Positions 12,388 through 25,814 of a stretch of 64,000 nucleotides of DNA are shown here, in pieces. The stretch is from positions 394,001 to 458,000 of the forward strand of contig JACCIC010000179.1 of assembly GCA_018907035.1 (NCBI GenBank). Reading direction: 5' to 3'. This stretch comes from Sycobia sp. Sy_11. Taxonomy: Eukaryota > Arthropoda > Insecta > Hymenoptera > Epichrysomallidae. The first letter of the stretch is position 1. Each line of letters starts with the position of its first letter. A program made the position numbers and the translations under genes. The notes beneath the pieces are model-generated. The model saw nothing but the letters and a program-made list of their open reading frames with translations, had not been told where the DNA came from and ran no database searches.

Positions 12388-13363
12388 TTATTCATAATAT
12401 GCTTCACTGCTAGTGATAGCCTTTGTACACAATTCAAACAATTTCTGAATTCTGTCCGAAAAGAATTTCTCACCTTTTGAGGCAAGGAACAAATCAAGAC
12501 AATTTTTGATACTTTCAGGTGAAGTGGCCTGTATTACGTTGAGGACATAATAGCATCGACCGAACCAAGTGCTAGTCAGAAGGGACAGGATCTGAGCTGT
12601 AAGAAGGTTGGGGCAGAATTGTCGATCCGCTATTTTACAAATAATTTTTGATGCAAGAATGAACGTGCGGCTAACATTGTCATTATGTAAAATCAACCAT
12701 TTGTGTCTAGTCGCCCATTCTGGCCGTTTTTGTTGTAATACTCATTAGAAGCGCATCAATTATGTCCAGTAAAGTGCTCCATCAACTCTTTGATCCTTTT
12801 TCTGATTCCACCAAATTCAGAGAAATACTTTGTTTTCATGAATTTCTCACTTTGGCTGAGATGGTTCTGGTGCATCGGGCTTAACCCACGATTGTTTACA
12901 CTTTGGACTACCGTAATAAATCCACTTTTCATCTTTGGTAATAATTCAGTGCAAACAGAACTTCTTTTCAGGTGCTGAAGAAAAAATTCCGAAGTCAAAA
13001 GTCGATTTTCGATATTTCTCAGTGTCAGCTTGTATGACACCTAATATCCTAAACTTTGGATGAATCCAAGTAATTTTCGACGCTTGGTAATGGCTTGTCT
13101 TAGTAGTCTCAACTATGTAGCTATTTCTAAATCTATTTCTTTAACCTCTAGCTTTTCTTCCTGACTTGGACGCTTTGTGTCTTTTCATCATTTCAATATC
13201 AAAATCACCACTTTTATAACGTGTAAACAGATTTTCACGCTATCTGTATATCTGGAACATATTCGGGATATGTTTCTGAGAACAAATGATGAGTTTCAAA
13301 TGCACTTCTCTTTAAATTAAACCAATAAATTAAAATTTCCCGCAAATGTTGTTTTATTAGCAT
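12388..13363 (-). pseudogene. Mariner transposase pseudogene, family shared with 47.3-48.2 kb
   Basis: The - strand reads an N-terminus near 13363 (HLREILIYWFNLK, ETHHLFSETYPEY), then at 12756-13040 a middle part, with DEKWIYYGSPK and SWVKPDAPEPSQ in neighbouring frames, then ILHNDNVSRTF and LFLASKGEKFFSDRIQKL at 12388-12696. These are recognisable mariner transposase blocks with many stops and shifts. The copy at 47.3-48.2 kb is similar in sequence and flank. I could not define the terminal inverted repeats. Confidence 0.75.
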
Positions 13364-13640
13364 GTAATTCAAAATTTATGTTCACTAATGTTCAAATTGA
13401 TAAATTAAATTTAATATACTTTTTCACGCTCTTTAACATATGAGAACTATCGTTGTCAAAAAACTGCCCGTAGGATAGATTTGAAATAAGAGTTTTTCAA
13501 GCTGTAGACCTATATCTATAGACGTCTGCAGAATGAACTCTAAATAGTAGCCTTTTTCCTTTCGCGAGTCTGCCTTAATTATGCAGGGAAGCTAATTAAC
13601 TTTCTTACAAATAGATATATAAAACAAAGAAATTTGTTCT

Positions 13641-13813
13641 AACAATAGTAACGTTGAGGCCTACGATGGCCCGATCGCTAGAGCGAAGAACTAGTAACTT
13701 GGTGATCCGATTTATAAACACATTGCAGACCTGGGTCGTTGATTAGCACCGGTATTTAGAAGCATAAATAGAGCGACGTTAAATAACATAAAAAAAAGAA
13801 AAACAATAGTAAC
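13641..13813 (+). mobile_element. SINE family 1, internally deleted copy with perfect 12-bp target duplication
   Basis: The element body is about 13653-13801. It is flanked by AACAATAGTAAC at 13641-13652 and again at 13802-13813, a perfect target-site duplication. The head reads GGCCTACGATGGCCCGATCG and the tail ATAAATAGAGCGACGTTAAATAACATAAAA. Compared with the copies at 25031 and 40911 it lacks about 65 bases in the middle, including the B-box-like GTTCAAGTAC. Confidence 0.8.
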
Positions 13814-16800
13814 ATAGCTGTCGTCAGCATTTTAAAAGGGACAATAATATTTCTTAAATAACTAGTATTAGATATAAAATTTAATGATTGGGGAATATTT
13901 GTAATAGTTTATTATCACATATGGACAGCAAAATGAATTTTCTATGAATTCAGGTGTTCATTATAAATTATATCCGAGGTAAAGTTGAAACTTCATATAT
14001 TATACATAATTATAAAGAATATTACCAGTTATTACTTAAACGTTCGACTTATATTATATATTGAGTTAACCTTTAAACCATCAATAGCGATACAACTTCT
14101 CAGTCTAGATCAAGTAGTGTTGTTGATGGTGAACCTTTGCATCCAAGACAATTGATAACCCGTCAACAATTAAAATCCTAGAACGAAGCCAATAAGATCT
14201 AGATATAAAAAAAAAATTCAAAGAAAGTTTTCTCTCGTGTGTGGAACAATTTGATAAAGAATAATCTATTTTGTTTTATTCGTATGTCTTCTTTATTTAA
14301 GTTAAATTTATACGCTTTTAAGTCATCCGTCTAATGTATAGCTTTGAAGATTAATAGATCTCAGATTACAATTAAGTCCTTCAGCCATGTCAATAGTTCT
14401 TATTATTCAATCTTATTTACTTATCTACTAACAATGGCTAATAATATACATGATCTTCTGATTGATATTTTAATTAGTTGAAGTTGACCAAAAATATGGT
14501 AGAAATATTTGAACAGCTTTGTAAATATTATTAATAAATTGATAGAATATATATTTCTATTAATTTCATTTTGTAATAATTATAACGTGTAAAATTCCTC
14601 TATTAATATAGTATGATTATGGAATGTTCTATATAATACAATCCCAACGAGCTTATAAAAATGAATGGAGGGAGAGGCAATATACGTATGTAATTTGTTC
14701 ATTTAAAATATTTGAAAAATAAGATATATCAATATTTTCTAAAGCGTATTCATTTCTCTGATTCTGCTTAATTTGCTTAATTTTTTGTGATTCCATTTTA
14801 TGGACTGTTTTGATCAATTTATTTTTGAATTTCTTTGCTATAGCAGTAGATAAATTTTTCTGAATATAGTAAAAAAGCTTTTCATAAATAAAAAGATATC
14901 TATTTTGATTATTATAACCATTATTTTACACGATTGATCTCTTTTATTTTACTTATTTATTTATTTCTTAATCGTATTTTGGTCCTTAACTTTCTAACAG
15001 CTTGGCCAAAGAGTTAACGTTTGATTCTGAATTTCTTCGCTTAATTGACTAGATTCATGAAACTGTAAAGAAAAAATAGAGGTCGATTATTTTCGTATAT
15101 TTATATTAGTAGGTGTATTTACATTCTCTGCGAATATGACAAGCATTATTAAACTGTTTATACAGTAAGAAGGATAATCGTAAATGTAAAAAAATATTAA
15201 AGGCCAAATTTTTGTCATTTCTACAGGTTTCAAGCTGACTGGGTTATTATAATTTTATTAATCATTATGGGGCTAATCTTTACTAGATAATCTTTTTCTC
15301 AAGAAATGAAGAATAATAAAAATCAAATAAAAGCGCTTCATTGTAATTCATTGAGCTTAATCTAGAAACTATATTTTCATTTTTCTAATGAATAAACATT
15401 TGAACTTGGAAACTAGAAGCATTTGATACATATTGATATTGTAGACATCTTATTTGATTCGTAATAGATTTATTTCTATTTCAATTTATATTCTATCATT
15501 TCATGAGATATTCGATGATATATATTAAATAGAACCATTCATTTTTCACTTAGTGCTAGGGAAGGAATATTAATAACTTACTATTCGAGTCTGTAGTTTG
15601 GTATTTCTATAATATATTACATTATATACCTTATTGTCTAAATTCCATTTTCTCACTGCCTTTATAAGCGACATTTTTCTAGAAATCTTAAATGTTTGCT
15701 CGCGTTAACAATGTACTCCGTTAGCAGAAAGTTGGGCACTGTACAAAATCTAATACAAAATATTACTTGACGAAACGTAATCTCGTGTTTATATCTGTAA
15801 TACAATGTAATAGAGAACTTTCCGGTAATCTTAACTATTTTTGACTGGTTTAAATTTGTTCTAAACCATGTAAGTGTTTTATTCAAATGTAACGCAAATT
15901 CGCAAGTCAACAATAGTGTAAGATTACGGATGTTATATTTTTATAATTTTTTTCGATTCTCACTTCTAAAGGTTGAACACTTGATTTTTCAGTTGCCCTG
16001 TCCTAGTTAGTTTATCCTTTATAAATTGAGGATGAATTGATTAATTCAGATGCTGATATAGAAATTTCCATAAGGTTGATTCTAATACCATAAACAAGTC
16101 TCTGAATTCTGTTAATTGAATTAATCTTTTTTCGAATTCTTTTAAAAATACAGATTTTATGGTTGACTAATTATTTCAAATGTTTTGAATGCTTATGGAT
16201 ATGAACATTTTCTTAAAGACTTACAAAACGGACGCTACTTTTCCAAAATTGTTCTTTCATAAACTTATTACTTTAATTTATAAAAAAATTTATTGTCTAG
16301 TACATGGAGAAAAGCATCATCTTAATGTTTAAACAATACTGAGCTTATTACTTATATACATCTCATATTCATTACAATTTGTAAATCTCCCAAGTTGAAT
16401 TCAAATTAATAACTAATATTAAGGAATACTGGAAATGCATTCATGATTTTCAAGGAAACGCCAGATTTCTTTTCTCCATCAGATTAGCAATGCAATCGTA
16501 AACCAACAAACGACCTAATACGTTTATTTAATAGTTATGTTTTGATTAATATGAAATATGCTCCAATCACGTGTAAAGATCGTTCTGTTTCTACACTCCA
16601 ATTTTAAAGTTTCTGTACACCTGGAAAGGTCAACATCTGTTATCATCTGCTTTTAGCTTAGAATCATAACATTTACCCGAACCTGAACGAAGGTGTGCGT
16701 TCCGATTTTTAAAAAAAATTCAGTTAAAAATCAGATCATTGGTAATTCTATTTATGTATGTTTTATCAAAAATGTTTACAAGTATCTCTTTCTCTTTTAA

Positions 16801-19188
16801 ATATAAAATTGCATCTACATAATCAAATCATAAATGTATAATAAATAGTTTATAAACAATTAATAAACGTGTATATAATTACATGTTACATTATTGCATC
16901 ATTTCCAACAGTTATTTCGTACAAAATTCATTTACACTAATTGCATTATGTTGACTGATTATGTTCGTAATGTATTTGATAGAGAAGAATGAGTTGATGA
17001 TATTTTCCTTGATTATTTAAAGGCTTTGCACTTTATGAACCATAAATTACCAATAATAAATTATTGGACAAGAATGGACCGCGCTATTTGGATGGTGTAT
17101 TTAATCCAGTCTGAGAGGTAAATCCGATTATCTCTAAAATAAATTCTGCAAAATTTGAGGATCTACTTCTCTTCTAATCTCAAAATATATTAATTTTGTA
17201 CTCTCAACGTAATACAGATTTCCAGTAGAAATTGAGTTTAGCGCATGGTCAAAGAAATTTTTTTCATGTAAATTTTCATGTAAATACCTACTTTTGTTGT
17301 CAGATTTTAAAAAATAATAACATTTCAAGCAAAAAATTGGAATTACTTTGTATCCTCCAACTTATAGTTATCATATAATTCTTTGTAAATTAAAATTTTC
17401 CCAAATTTATTCGCGTTAGCAATGATTGCCTACCTATATCAAGAAACTCACGGAATAATAACTGACGATAACAAAGAAACAATAATATTGCCGATTAAGT
17501 TCATTAAAACTTTTTTATTTAAATTTTTATTTAAATTATGTATCTTGAGAATGGGAGAGTATTGGGTGCTAAAACTTTGCAGGGATCATTTTGAAGGTCA
17601 CTGGAGTTACCTCTTTCAGTCTGGATAAAATATGTCATCCAAATGTCGTGAACTTTCCTTTTTTATTTAATTGTCTTTTGCATTTGTGAAAATAGATACC
17701 GTCTTTATTGTAGTCACAGGAAGCTAATTCCCCTTCTATGCAATAGTATTTCAGACAAATTACATATTTTCTCAGATTTATCGTAAATGTATCTCCTTTA
17801 AGTCCATTTTTATTTAAAGATTTAAAAATCAGAAATCCCATTTTATTTACTCCGAATACTTGATAGTTGTCAACAATTTATGTATGTTGGCTTCAGTTGC
17901 ATTTCGAGAGAGCTCATTAATGCTGCATTGTTAATAATCTGAAACCAAACTTAGGTAAGTGTAACATCAGTCATTTTGGTAACAATATATAAATGTTGAC
18001 TACATCTTACAATCAATTCCATTTGTTAATAGTAAAATATGTCGATTTATTTCACCCCATATTCTGCTTAATTTAATCATTTGGAAGGTGGAATAAGGAA
18101 AGGTAATTTTCAACCTCGTTCTAGGCTTCTTTTTTCACAATAGAACAAATTATTAGTAAAATGTCGACAACTCATCGACCACTTTATGTAACTTCATTGA
18201 ACAACAAATATTAAAACTTAAATATTTTGCTTGTATTGTCAATGTGGAGAACACTAAAGATCTTAAAACTATTGTTATTTATTGAGATGGCTGTAAGATC
18301 TATAAAAAATATTTATTAGTTTACTTAATATATCAGTCAACGTGAGTAGAATTGTTCTTTCTATGTATCTAAAACTGTAATAATTACATCTATTTTCTAG
18401 AGCTCAATAATGTGGTCTTCTTATATAAATTTGACATCCACGTGATTGTATAAAATTGGATTTTTATACAATTTTCATATTTGATAAATACTCAACCAAA
18501 TTATTAAAAATTTAATAAATATTTATTTTTTTTAATATATTGATCTACACTACTGCCAAATAATTTGACATTAATTTTAGCTGACTAAGTTCACTTCAAT
18601 TAAAGATTGATATAATTTGATTCCAATATATTGAATTATATTATTTTCAAATTCAATATTCAAGTGAATCAAGTTTGACTTTCCTTATTATGGTATTTTA
18701 TCTTATAATATAAATTCCAATTGTGATATAACTACAATATTTTATTTAAAGTTTCCACTCTAAATATTTATTAAACACGATATTTTCACATGTATGATAC
18801 ATATGTATGTAAAAATGGTATTGTCTTATGTATTCTTCCTAAAATAATAGTGCTAAAAAAACTCCTTAAGTATCCTATAATAAATTTTAGATTTACGTAA
18901 CACTATTCATAAGAAGTGATTGATTATTCATGTACATTTAGTACTCAGAATTAATATTTCTTAGATTAAAGTAATGAAAATTAATTTTTTAGGAATTTAA
19001 TCTAGATCAAAAACTAGCTTTGACTTTATATAATAAATTATATATATATATATCTTTAAAATATCTCTGCAATGAGTTAAATAATGATTGAAATTCTTAT
19101 ACTATTGTTAAATAATTATTGAGATTGCATATACTACCAAAGCCACCCTAATATGAATTTATTTTAAATTTCTAATTGTATATTTCAG
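13814..19188. other. AT-rich, mostly featureless
   Basis: Except for the inverted repeat at 17.09-17.65 kb, I see no supported feature before the gene B acceptor at 19187-19188. Confidence 0.5.
17088..17645. repeat. Short inverted repeat with donor-like ends
   Basis: At 17088-17125 (+) ATTTGGATGGTGTATTTAAT is followed by CCAGTCTGAGAGGTAAAT. The reverse complement of 17603-17645 reads ATTTGGATGACATATTTTAT followed by CCAGACTGAAAGAGGTAACT. Both copies end in a GAG-GTAA context that could be a splice donor. Open frames near them (17635-17841 and 17134-17328 on the - strand) are not recognisable. Confidence 0.45.
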
Positions 19189-19211
19189 TGGTGCTGATTG
19201 AAACCCAAAAC

Positions 19212-19920
19212 ATGGCGTCTTTGAAGGCAGCGTTGGTGATTCTGGCAATATTTTGTTGCAACTTGGAAGTCCATTCTCAGAATCATGAAACTATGACAAA
19301 GTCCTATTCACGTAATGGTCAACTGTTAATAATTGGAAAGCATCATCTGAAGGACCAGGCATTAGCCTATGCGCTCTGCCAATATACCTCTGACGATAGT
19401 AAAATGTTTTGTGATTTAATGTTTGAAACGAACATGTTCAGCAACACAGATTCTTCATATCAATGCCGAATATCCTTGTTTCCTGAAATGGATAATGGTC
19501 TAATATATGATATTTTAGAAGTATATGTCTGGGATCTCACCACGGTGATTTTGGTGTGGCGGGAGGTAGCACGAGATTTTCAGACAGAACAAATGGTCTT
19601 TAAAACAGTGTATTTAAAAAAATGTGCCGTAAAAGACCATCGATTGCCTATTAACAGTTATGTTGCTATGAAACCTGAAATATTTATTATGCCTTACGAT
19701 AATCAATATGATATTGCATTTGTCAATGAATGGATGTGTCCCAATTTCCACTGCAAGCTAACTGTACAGAAATATGGCGATAATACTCATCTAGAGCCGT
19801 GGATGATTAATACTGCTTTAATCTACGATGTGCAGCATATTGACATTGTCAATAAGGAGTTAATAGTTATGATAAATCGTCAAAATGGAAACGTGGAATT
19901 TTTATTGAATAATGGAGATG
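19212..19920 (+). CDS. Gene B, coding exon 1: secreted cysteine-rich propeller-like protein
   Basis: First coding exon of a predicted 385-aa secreted protein. The start is the ATG at 19212, not the in-frame ATG at 19176, because the latter lies in the intron upstream of the acceptor AG at 19187-19188. The homologous genes start at the same place. Residues 1-22 (MASLKAALVILAIFC...VHS) form a clear signal peptide. The mature part has a Cys pattern of ALC, MFC, YQC, KKC and MC-x3-HC, and blade-like units such as YDILEVYVWDL...VILVWREV, then PEIFIMPYDNQYD, then CKLTVQKYGD, then LIYDVQHIDIVNKELIVMIN. The exon ends after the first base of a codon at 19920, followed by GTAAGT. The 633-base intron is the shortest of the four complete genes. 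No enzyme motif is seen. The family is unrecognised; the fold and role are inference. Confidence 0.88.
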
Positions 19921-20553
19921 GTAAGTTTATTAATTATTAATAATATTAATGAGCTCAAAAAAGCAATTATTGTCAACTTAAAAAAATTGCAAATATATTC
20001 CATTTCATAGATAAGAAAAGAATACAAAAGATTTTTGAAACGATATTTATCCCACTGAATTATGTTAAATTACATTTATTTGCCGAAGACTTGGCAAATA
20101 GCTTCCATAGCAACACAATTAATTTTTTATTTAGGTTTGACCAAGTTCATTATTAAAATTTTATATTTAACTATTTTTTATTTTGCTAGATTCTGCTTAA
20201 TTATACAAACAATTTTGATTCAAATTTTAAACAATAAAAAAAGGTTATGTTTGAAAATTGTAATAATTATTCAATTGTGGTTATTTAGGTGGAATTACTG
20301 CATGGGTAAATTTTTCTTATTAATAAGAAATTTTTCTTATTAATTTTAGTAAAAAGTTAAGGTTTGGTTTAATCATACGTTTACAGTTGCAAAATTTTTT
20401 AATCATATTTATGTTTATGCTAATATTTTTTTATATGTTGATACATCTTTGGCAGCAGTTCCAATAATTTTAATTAATATTGTTACGACATAATGTTTAA
20501 TAATATATTGTTTTATACAAATTATGATTATAACGAGTCTTATTATTTAATAG

Positions 20554-21002
20554 TTTCAAACATGGTGCCTTTACTGCAATACGATAGCATCGAAGGTTTG
20601 GTTTGGTCTTCTGCCTATGGCACTATTTCAATTTGTAGCTGTGCCTTATGCTCACAATATGATTACAATGGCGAATTTATATTGAATAAAAATTTGAAGA
20701 TCGCACAACCGTGTAACCTCATAGCTATACATAATTTGTACAACTGGGAAAATTTAGCTATTATGGTCGATAGCTCAGACAATGATAATTACCGAATTGC
20801 CAAAATTAACTTGGATGGAAAAATAGGAAATACAATAAATATAAATGAGTTGAAACGCTGGCAAAAATTAGAATTTATAAACAGTCAATTCTTTGAAAAC
20901 GATGAAGGAAAACATTGTGTTTCAACATTTAGTGCTTTATCTAGTGATTTAGATTCGATCCAAGCTACATTAGATTGTTTTACTCTTGACTATTTGTCAT
21001 AG
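20554..21002 (+). CDS. Gene B, coding exon 2
   Basis: Last exon of gene B. The acceptor AG is at 20552-20553. The two bases TT complete a split Val codon with the final G of exon 1, and the frame then runs to TAG at 21000-21002. Landmarks are GLVWSSAYGTISICSCALC (a CxCxxC motif), QPCNLIAIHNLYNWENLAIM, NYRIAKINLDGKIGNT, FINSQFF, and LDCFTLDYLS at the end. An open reading frame extends back to 20493, but that part is intronic. Two AATAAA signals follow at 21059-21064 and 21074-21079, giving a short 3' UTR. The closest relative in the window is gene C. Confidence 0.88.
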
Positions 21003-21058
21003 ATCAGTTCCTAACCAATTTACGAACTTTCTATAACTTTCTATTTTCTATATAGAAA

Positions 21059-21079
21059 AATAAATGAAATTTTAATAAA
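21059..21079 (+). terminator. Polyadenylation signals of gene B
   Basis: AATAAA occurs at 21059-21064 and again at 21074-21079, 57 and 72 bases after the stop codon, which suits a short 3' UTR. Confidence 0.6.
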
Positions 21080-22439
21080 TAAAATATTTACAATTATTTT
21101 TTAATAATAAGAGTAATACATTTGTAATATAGCGTTGAATTACTCGGAGAATTGTATAAGATGTAATATCGATTTCTTTGTAGCAATAAATTAAACATTG
21201 ATAATATTTTGATATAAACAATAAACTAAACAAAGAAAATTAAGTATTATATGTTTTTATATTAAATTTATCTATTCAGTGTCATTAGCAGAAAAGTTGA
21301 GAAAACAGTTACAAATTTATGCTCCGTAAATGACAATAATTCCATGTCTTTAAATAAAATTGTAAACAAAATAATTTAAATAATTGTATAAGAAGAATTT
21401 ATTTCAAAAGTATAATTTACATTACAAGAATCTGGATAAAATAATGGTTGTAGTTCTCAAAAACGGTTTTTGAGTCCCTTGCATATTGCAATTTTTAGTA
21501 GATAGTCCAAATTCGAAATTTCATGCTTTATTCATTAACAGGAATCGTCTGTATCGTTTTTGTTTTTGTATAATTTATGAATTAGAGGTTTTTATCTTAA
21601 ATAATATTAATTAATTTTTTAACTTAACATCATCGTTTGTTACCAGATTTTGAAACTCATGTTCTCCAACGTATTTTACCAGTATAATGCCCTTTACAGC
21701 GTTTAAAAAGTATTGTGGAGTCGTATACTAAATTTTTAAAAATATTTTTTACGAAATTTTTGATTTTCTTTGAAATTATTAATTCAGTTGAATACATTAT
21801 ATGTCGTAGTTTCGATTTACCAAAATTCAAAGGGAAAAAAATTTGATTAGATTCAAAGAAAGTTCTTCCAAAAAGTTTTAGATTATGGAGTATTAGTTAG
21901 AAAAGAAACGCTATTTAAAAATCCATTCGGGTGTAAAATAATCAAGAATTTTCCAACCGCTACATGCAATCATAAGGATTACATGTTAATCGTGTTCAAG
22001 TTTATAGCTAAGCAGAAAACGAAACATCAAAGCAACATTCCACGTTCTGCCTGTCCGTTATAATTACTTCTATATTACTTTGTACAGCAACGTTGTAGAA
22101 TTTTAAACTATTAAAGAGAAATCGGCAATATTAGTCGGATTACTGAGTACTAGAGAACAGCTTCGTAATTTGGGTTCTCAAAAAAAGGTTTTTATATGAC
22201 TATGAGTTTTTCGTCTATGGTCCACCACGATCTAAAGGTATTTTCAAAAACATTTTTGAAGTTTACTAAATTTTTTTTTTAACTTTTAATTTTTTAAAAT
22301 CCAAATATTCTTAGATAACTTTTTTACTGAATCTGTCTTTATACATAAGTCTCCTGATATAAATCAAAAGCCTTCTCAGACCTTCTCGGAAACAAGGAGA
22401 ACATTGTGGCCTCTGGAATGATGTTTTTAACCTGAAATT
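21080..22439. other. Intergenic after gene B, nothing firm
   Basis: Two loosely similar short stretches (GTTCTCAAAAA-GGTTTTT near 21456 and 22172) occur in the same orientation; nothing else was noted. Confidence 0.4.
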
Positions 22440-23030
22440 AATCGATGTACAGCTTCACCAAGTCCGTTGTAGTTCTGATGTCTTCACTGACAATATTCGC
22501 TTCGTGAAGGATTTGAGCAAGGCCTGGCATAGGAAGCGGATGGTTTTAGTGATGAACAATTCCGCCTCCTTCCTCACAAGCAGACCATTCTCCTCAGCCG
22601 TTCGCCTTGCAAGCTTCACTTCTTTATCGTTGGATTCGCTATACCAGAGCTTCTGAGCCCTTTGGTTGTTGATACCTCTGCCGATAGTGTTGATGAAAAT
22701 ACTTTCATAAACGGAGAACTTACAGTTACACTAGTTTCGAATAGTTGGTTAGATGGTTTCAGTAGAATTCTCCACTGGAATATACGAGGCTTGCTTTGTA
22801 ATGCTTGGGCTAATGGATATAATAGGAAGGATATGACCACCCTTGCAATCCCATCAAGCTCTAGGCTTGACCACGCCTCTCATAGGAGAAAGAATTACAA
22901 CTTGTCACAGGTAAGAGCCACATCTCTGGTTTCTCCGATTTTGAGGGTCTTTTTTTACACTTTCGAAGCCTCAGCAAAATTCGAATTTTTATCTGCCAAT
23001 TTTTTAAATGAATTTTGACATTCCCATCAT
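22440..23030 (-). other. Unidentified decayed coding-like segment
   Basis: The composition is less AT-rich than the flanks. On the - strand there is a readable stretch ARRTAEENGLLVRKEAELFI followed by TKTIRFLCQALL near 22480-22620. The + strand has an open frame at 22662-23018. I recognise neither. A tRNA-like SINE head lies just to the right at about 23.05-23.14 kb, so this may be part of a composite repeat. Confidence 0.3.
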
Positions 23031-23044
23031 CCTATCAGGTATCA

Positions 23045-23145
23045 GAAATAATCATAAGAAAACTTCTGTAACCCAAATGACCGGATTTGAACCTGTGACC
23101 TCTTGGATACCAAGCATACATTCTACCACTCTTTTCTTCATCTTA
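23045..23145 (-). mobile_element. tRNA-like SINE head or tRNA pseudogene
   Basis: The - strand reads AGAGTGGTAGAATG (A-box-like), then GCTTGGTATCCAAGAGG, then CACAGGTTCAAATCCGG, which contains a perfect B-box. The anticodon stem cannot fold with a seven-base loop, so it is not a functional tRNA. Confidence 0.5.
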
Positions 23146-23469
23146 TTCACCTTCGCTTCGCTTGATATTACGTTTTGAAAAATTAAATTTATGATATTAA
23201 CATCGTTGTATGTACCTTCGAATATAGCACTTACATTGAACTACAGGTGACTTTTATAATTCAACTGATTACTAGAATTCCATGTCTAATGCCCAATAAT
23301 GGTTTGGTTAAACGTTCGACAGATGCATCATGCTGTAGATGAAAACGTGTATTGGCTTTTAAAATTATTTTGTGAAGCATCGATATAGAATAAGTGATTT
23401 GAGATATACATAAAATTAAGCAGCAGATGTTCACTGTGATATAATTCATCGAAAATCACTAGAAATTAA

Positions 23470-23770
23470 ATTAGCGGTCTATCAAAAAGCGTCCATTTCC
23501 TTTCAAATTTTTTAGAATTTGTAAATTATTACTAAACCGTCCAATTTGGCACGTCTGGTAAAATTTTACAGAGTCCGAAAAAGTCTTCGCAAAACTTTTG
23601 TTAATTATTGTAAATTTTAATTTTGAACACCTCTGTTGAATATCTAAATATTTTATTTCCATGAAAAACATTCAGGCCTCCGATGAGTATCGAGAACCCA
23701 CGACTCTACGATTCGCAAGCTAACGCATTATTCACTATGCTAAAACGCAATATGCGATTACAATACTATA
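23470..23770 (-). mobile_element. Probable tRNA-derived SINE, second family
   Basis: On the - strand from about 23760: TTTAGCATAGTGAATAATGC (A-box), GCTTGCGAATCG (anticodon-arm-like), and GTCGTGGGTTCTCGATACTC (B-box with a small insertion), followed by a non-tRNA body. Only one copy is seen in the window. Confidence 0.5.
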
Positions 23771-24759
23771 CTTTGCATATAATTGTACATCATTTAATAT
23801 CATATAATAATTTTATAAACACAAGATAAAACATATATAATCTGCAATGTGTGTGTGTGACATCGTTCTTTCTAATATTTGAAAAAGTCCAGAAAATCTA
23901 ACTAGATTCAAGATAGAAAGACTAATCATTTCCTTAATTTTCCTACTTGTAAAATTTTTTTAACTAATTCTTATTAGTTTTATAATAAAATCAAATTTTT
24001 AATATATTTTTTCTAACTATAGAAAACACGTATTTCTTTCTAACATCAATAAAAAAATAAGAAAATATGAATAAAGTTGAGAAAATAATAATTAATAAAC
24101 GATTATTCGATGATCGTAAGGAAATCTAACTCGGATCTGGCGAATATTATCTACATGAGGAAATCATCAGTAATACTGACTAGGATCTAGCCCGAATTAG
24201 GGTACGCCAAGTATATTTCTGAACAGGCAATTGTTATATTAAATAAGTAAAACGAAGTCATGTAAATATGTGGTAATGTACAGTATTTTGTATCCATGAT
24301 ATATAAAAATATGCACAGAGTTTATTGTAATGATCGTTCGCTGTTCGAAGGCCATAAAAGAAATACTTAAATGTCGTGCCGAATACGTGCTCATTTATTA
24401 TACTAGCTATAGTTTATAACAAAGTAAGAGAAACTTCTAATACGTATGAGAGCACACACTAGATAGTACATTATGCAAACACAACCGAAGGCCATGACAT
24501 GCTTCTGCGTAGATAACAAAAAAAATCAACATATTCGACTCAAAAGTTTTACAAAAAAACAATTCAGATTTTAATTAACCAAATAATTCATGTATTTCAT
24601 ACTGTGTAGAATATCTATTGTAAGATAATATATAATGTAAAATTTTCTGTATCATCCAAATAGATATATTCGTTCTTTCGTAAAATATTTGTCAAAATCT
24701 CGCTCTGTCGTGTTTAGCTTTGAAGGCTGCATATACAACTATTTAATTGCATCATAGAT

Positions 24760-24826
24760 GGATATAAGTATCTTAGTATGAAACTATAATTATCCTAAGA
24801 ACATAAGTAATATTTTCAGGACCGAG
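24760..24826 (+). promoter_or_regulatory. Weak candidate leader exon of gene C
   Basis: The segment ends GAG|GCAAGTATTATTAA at 24827, matching the GCAAGTATAATT donor context of the B and E leader exons. It also carries a CCTAAGAA...ATATTTTC run resembling the gene B block. Similarity further upstream is poor. If right, the first intron of gene C would be about 3.7 kb and would contain a SINE, a mariner remnant and a foldback element. Confidence 0.3.
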
Positions 24827-25030
24827 GCAAGTATTATTAAATTTTCCTTGACATTCATTTATTAGCAAATAAATTATTAGGAATTATGTACGATATGAAT
24901 TGCGATTATTATAGTTAAAGTTTTATATATTTTAGTGAAATTAGTATTTTTTAATAACACTGGTCCTTTTCAAAAATTTATATTCTTTCATTCTATATCA
25001 TGAGTTCATTGTTTTATTTAACTTATTTTG

Positions 25031-25228
25031 GCGCCTACGACAACTCGATCACTAAATGGAAGGAGTGGTAATTCAGTGACTCGTGTTCAAGTACTGGTCT
25101 CAGCCGATTGACACAAGCGCCGCTGTAAAAATTGTATATATGCTTCGTTTACAAAAACCGTAGATCACCGACGCTCATTAGAACCACTATTTGGAAACAT
25201 AAATAGAGGAACGTTAAATAACATAAAA
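25031..25228 (+). mobile_element. SINE family 1, full-length-looking copy
   Basis: About 200 bases. The head has CCTACGAC-ACTCGATC, followed by a B-box-like CGTGTTCAAGTACTGG, then CAGCCGATTGACACAAGCGCC, then TTAGAACCACTATTTGGAAACATAAATAG and the tail GTTAAATAACATAAAAAAAC. It has the same order and orientation as the other copies. I found no clean target duplication here. Confidence 0.75.
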
Positions 25229-25814
25229 AAACAATTTGAATTCTTTTTTACGTTTACTGATAACTGCGTGTTTATATTTACTTACGTATAAATTAATATT
25301 AGCGAATGAAATATTACATATATAGTTATGAGGAAAAAACATCAATAAAAAGATGTGCAAATGTTTAATAACTTCTTTTTTATAATTTCATATTTACTTT
25401 ATATTAGAATTTGCTTAACTAGCGTATAAGATCAAAATCAATCAATTTTTTCGGAAGAAATTCGTGAGTCAGTTTGTTCGGGGGCTCGATAGTCGAGCAC
25501 CATATATTTTTTTTTAATCATGGTGGGTTGTCATGAACTTCGTTTTCTTGATTCCTGGATGTGCCACGTGTTGTGCGTGCAACTGGAGATCATTTTGTCG
25601 TAAACATCCTCTTAATGCTTCAAATTAATCTCGAAAAAGCATTCGTGTCTGCTGTCCTCGGATTCGTTCACGAATGTAGGCTGCCAAATGTTCTCGATGT
25701 ATTCGTAGCCTTCATGAGGAAAAGTTTCATCAATCCATACACCGTATAGATTATTGAAGTTTCATATATACGATATTTACTGTTCTTGTACGAATCGTAT
25801 TATTCTCCCATATA

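Noticed and set aside
19176..19211. Upstream in-frame ATG for gene B
   Set aside because: It lies before the acceptor AG at 19187-19188, in intron sequence. The homologous copies start at the position of 19212.
20493..20553. Upstream extension of gene B exon 2
   Set aside because: It is intronic. The split-codon phase and family alignment place the exon start at 20554.
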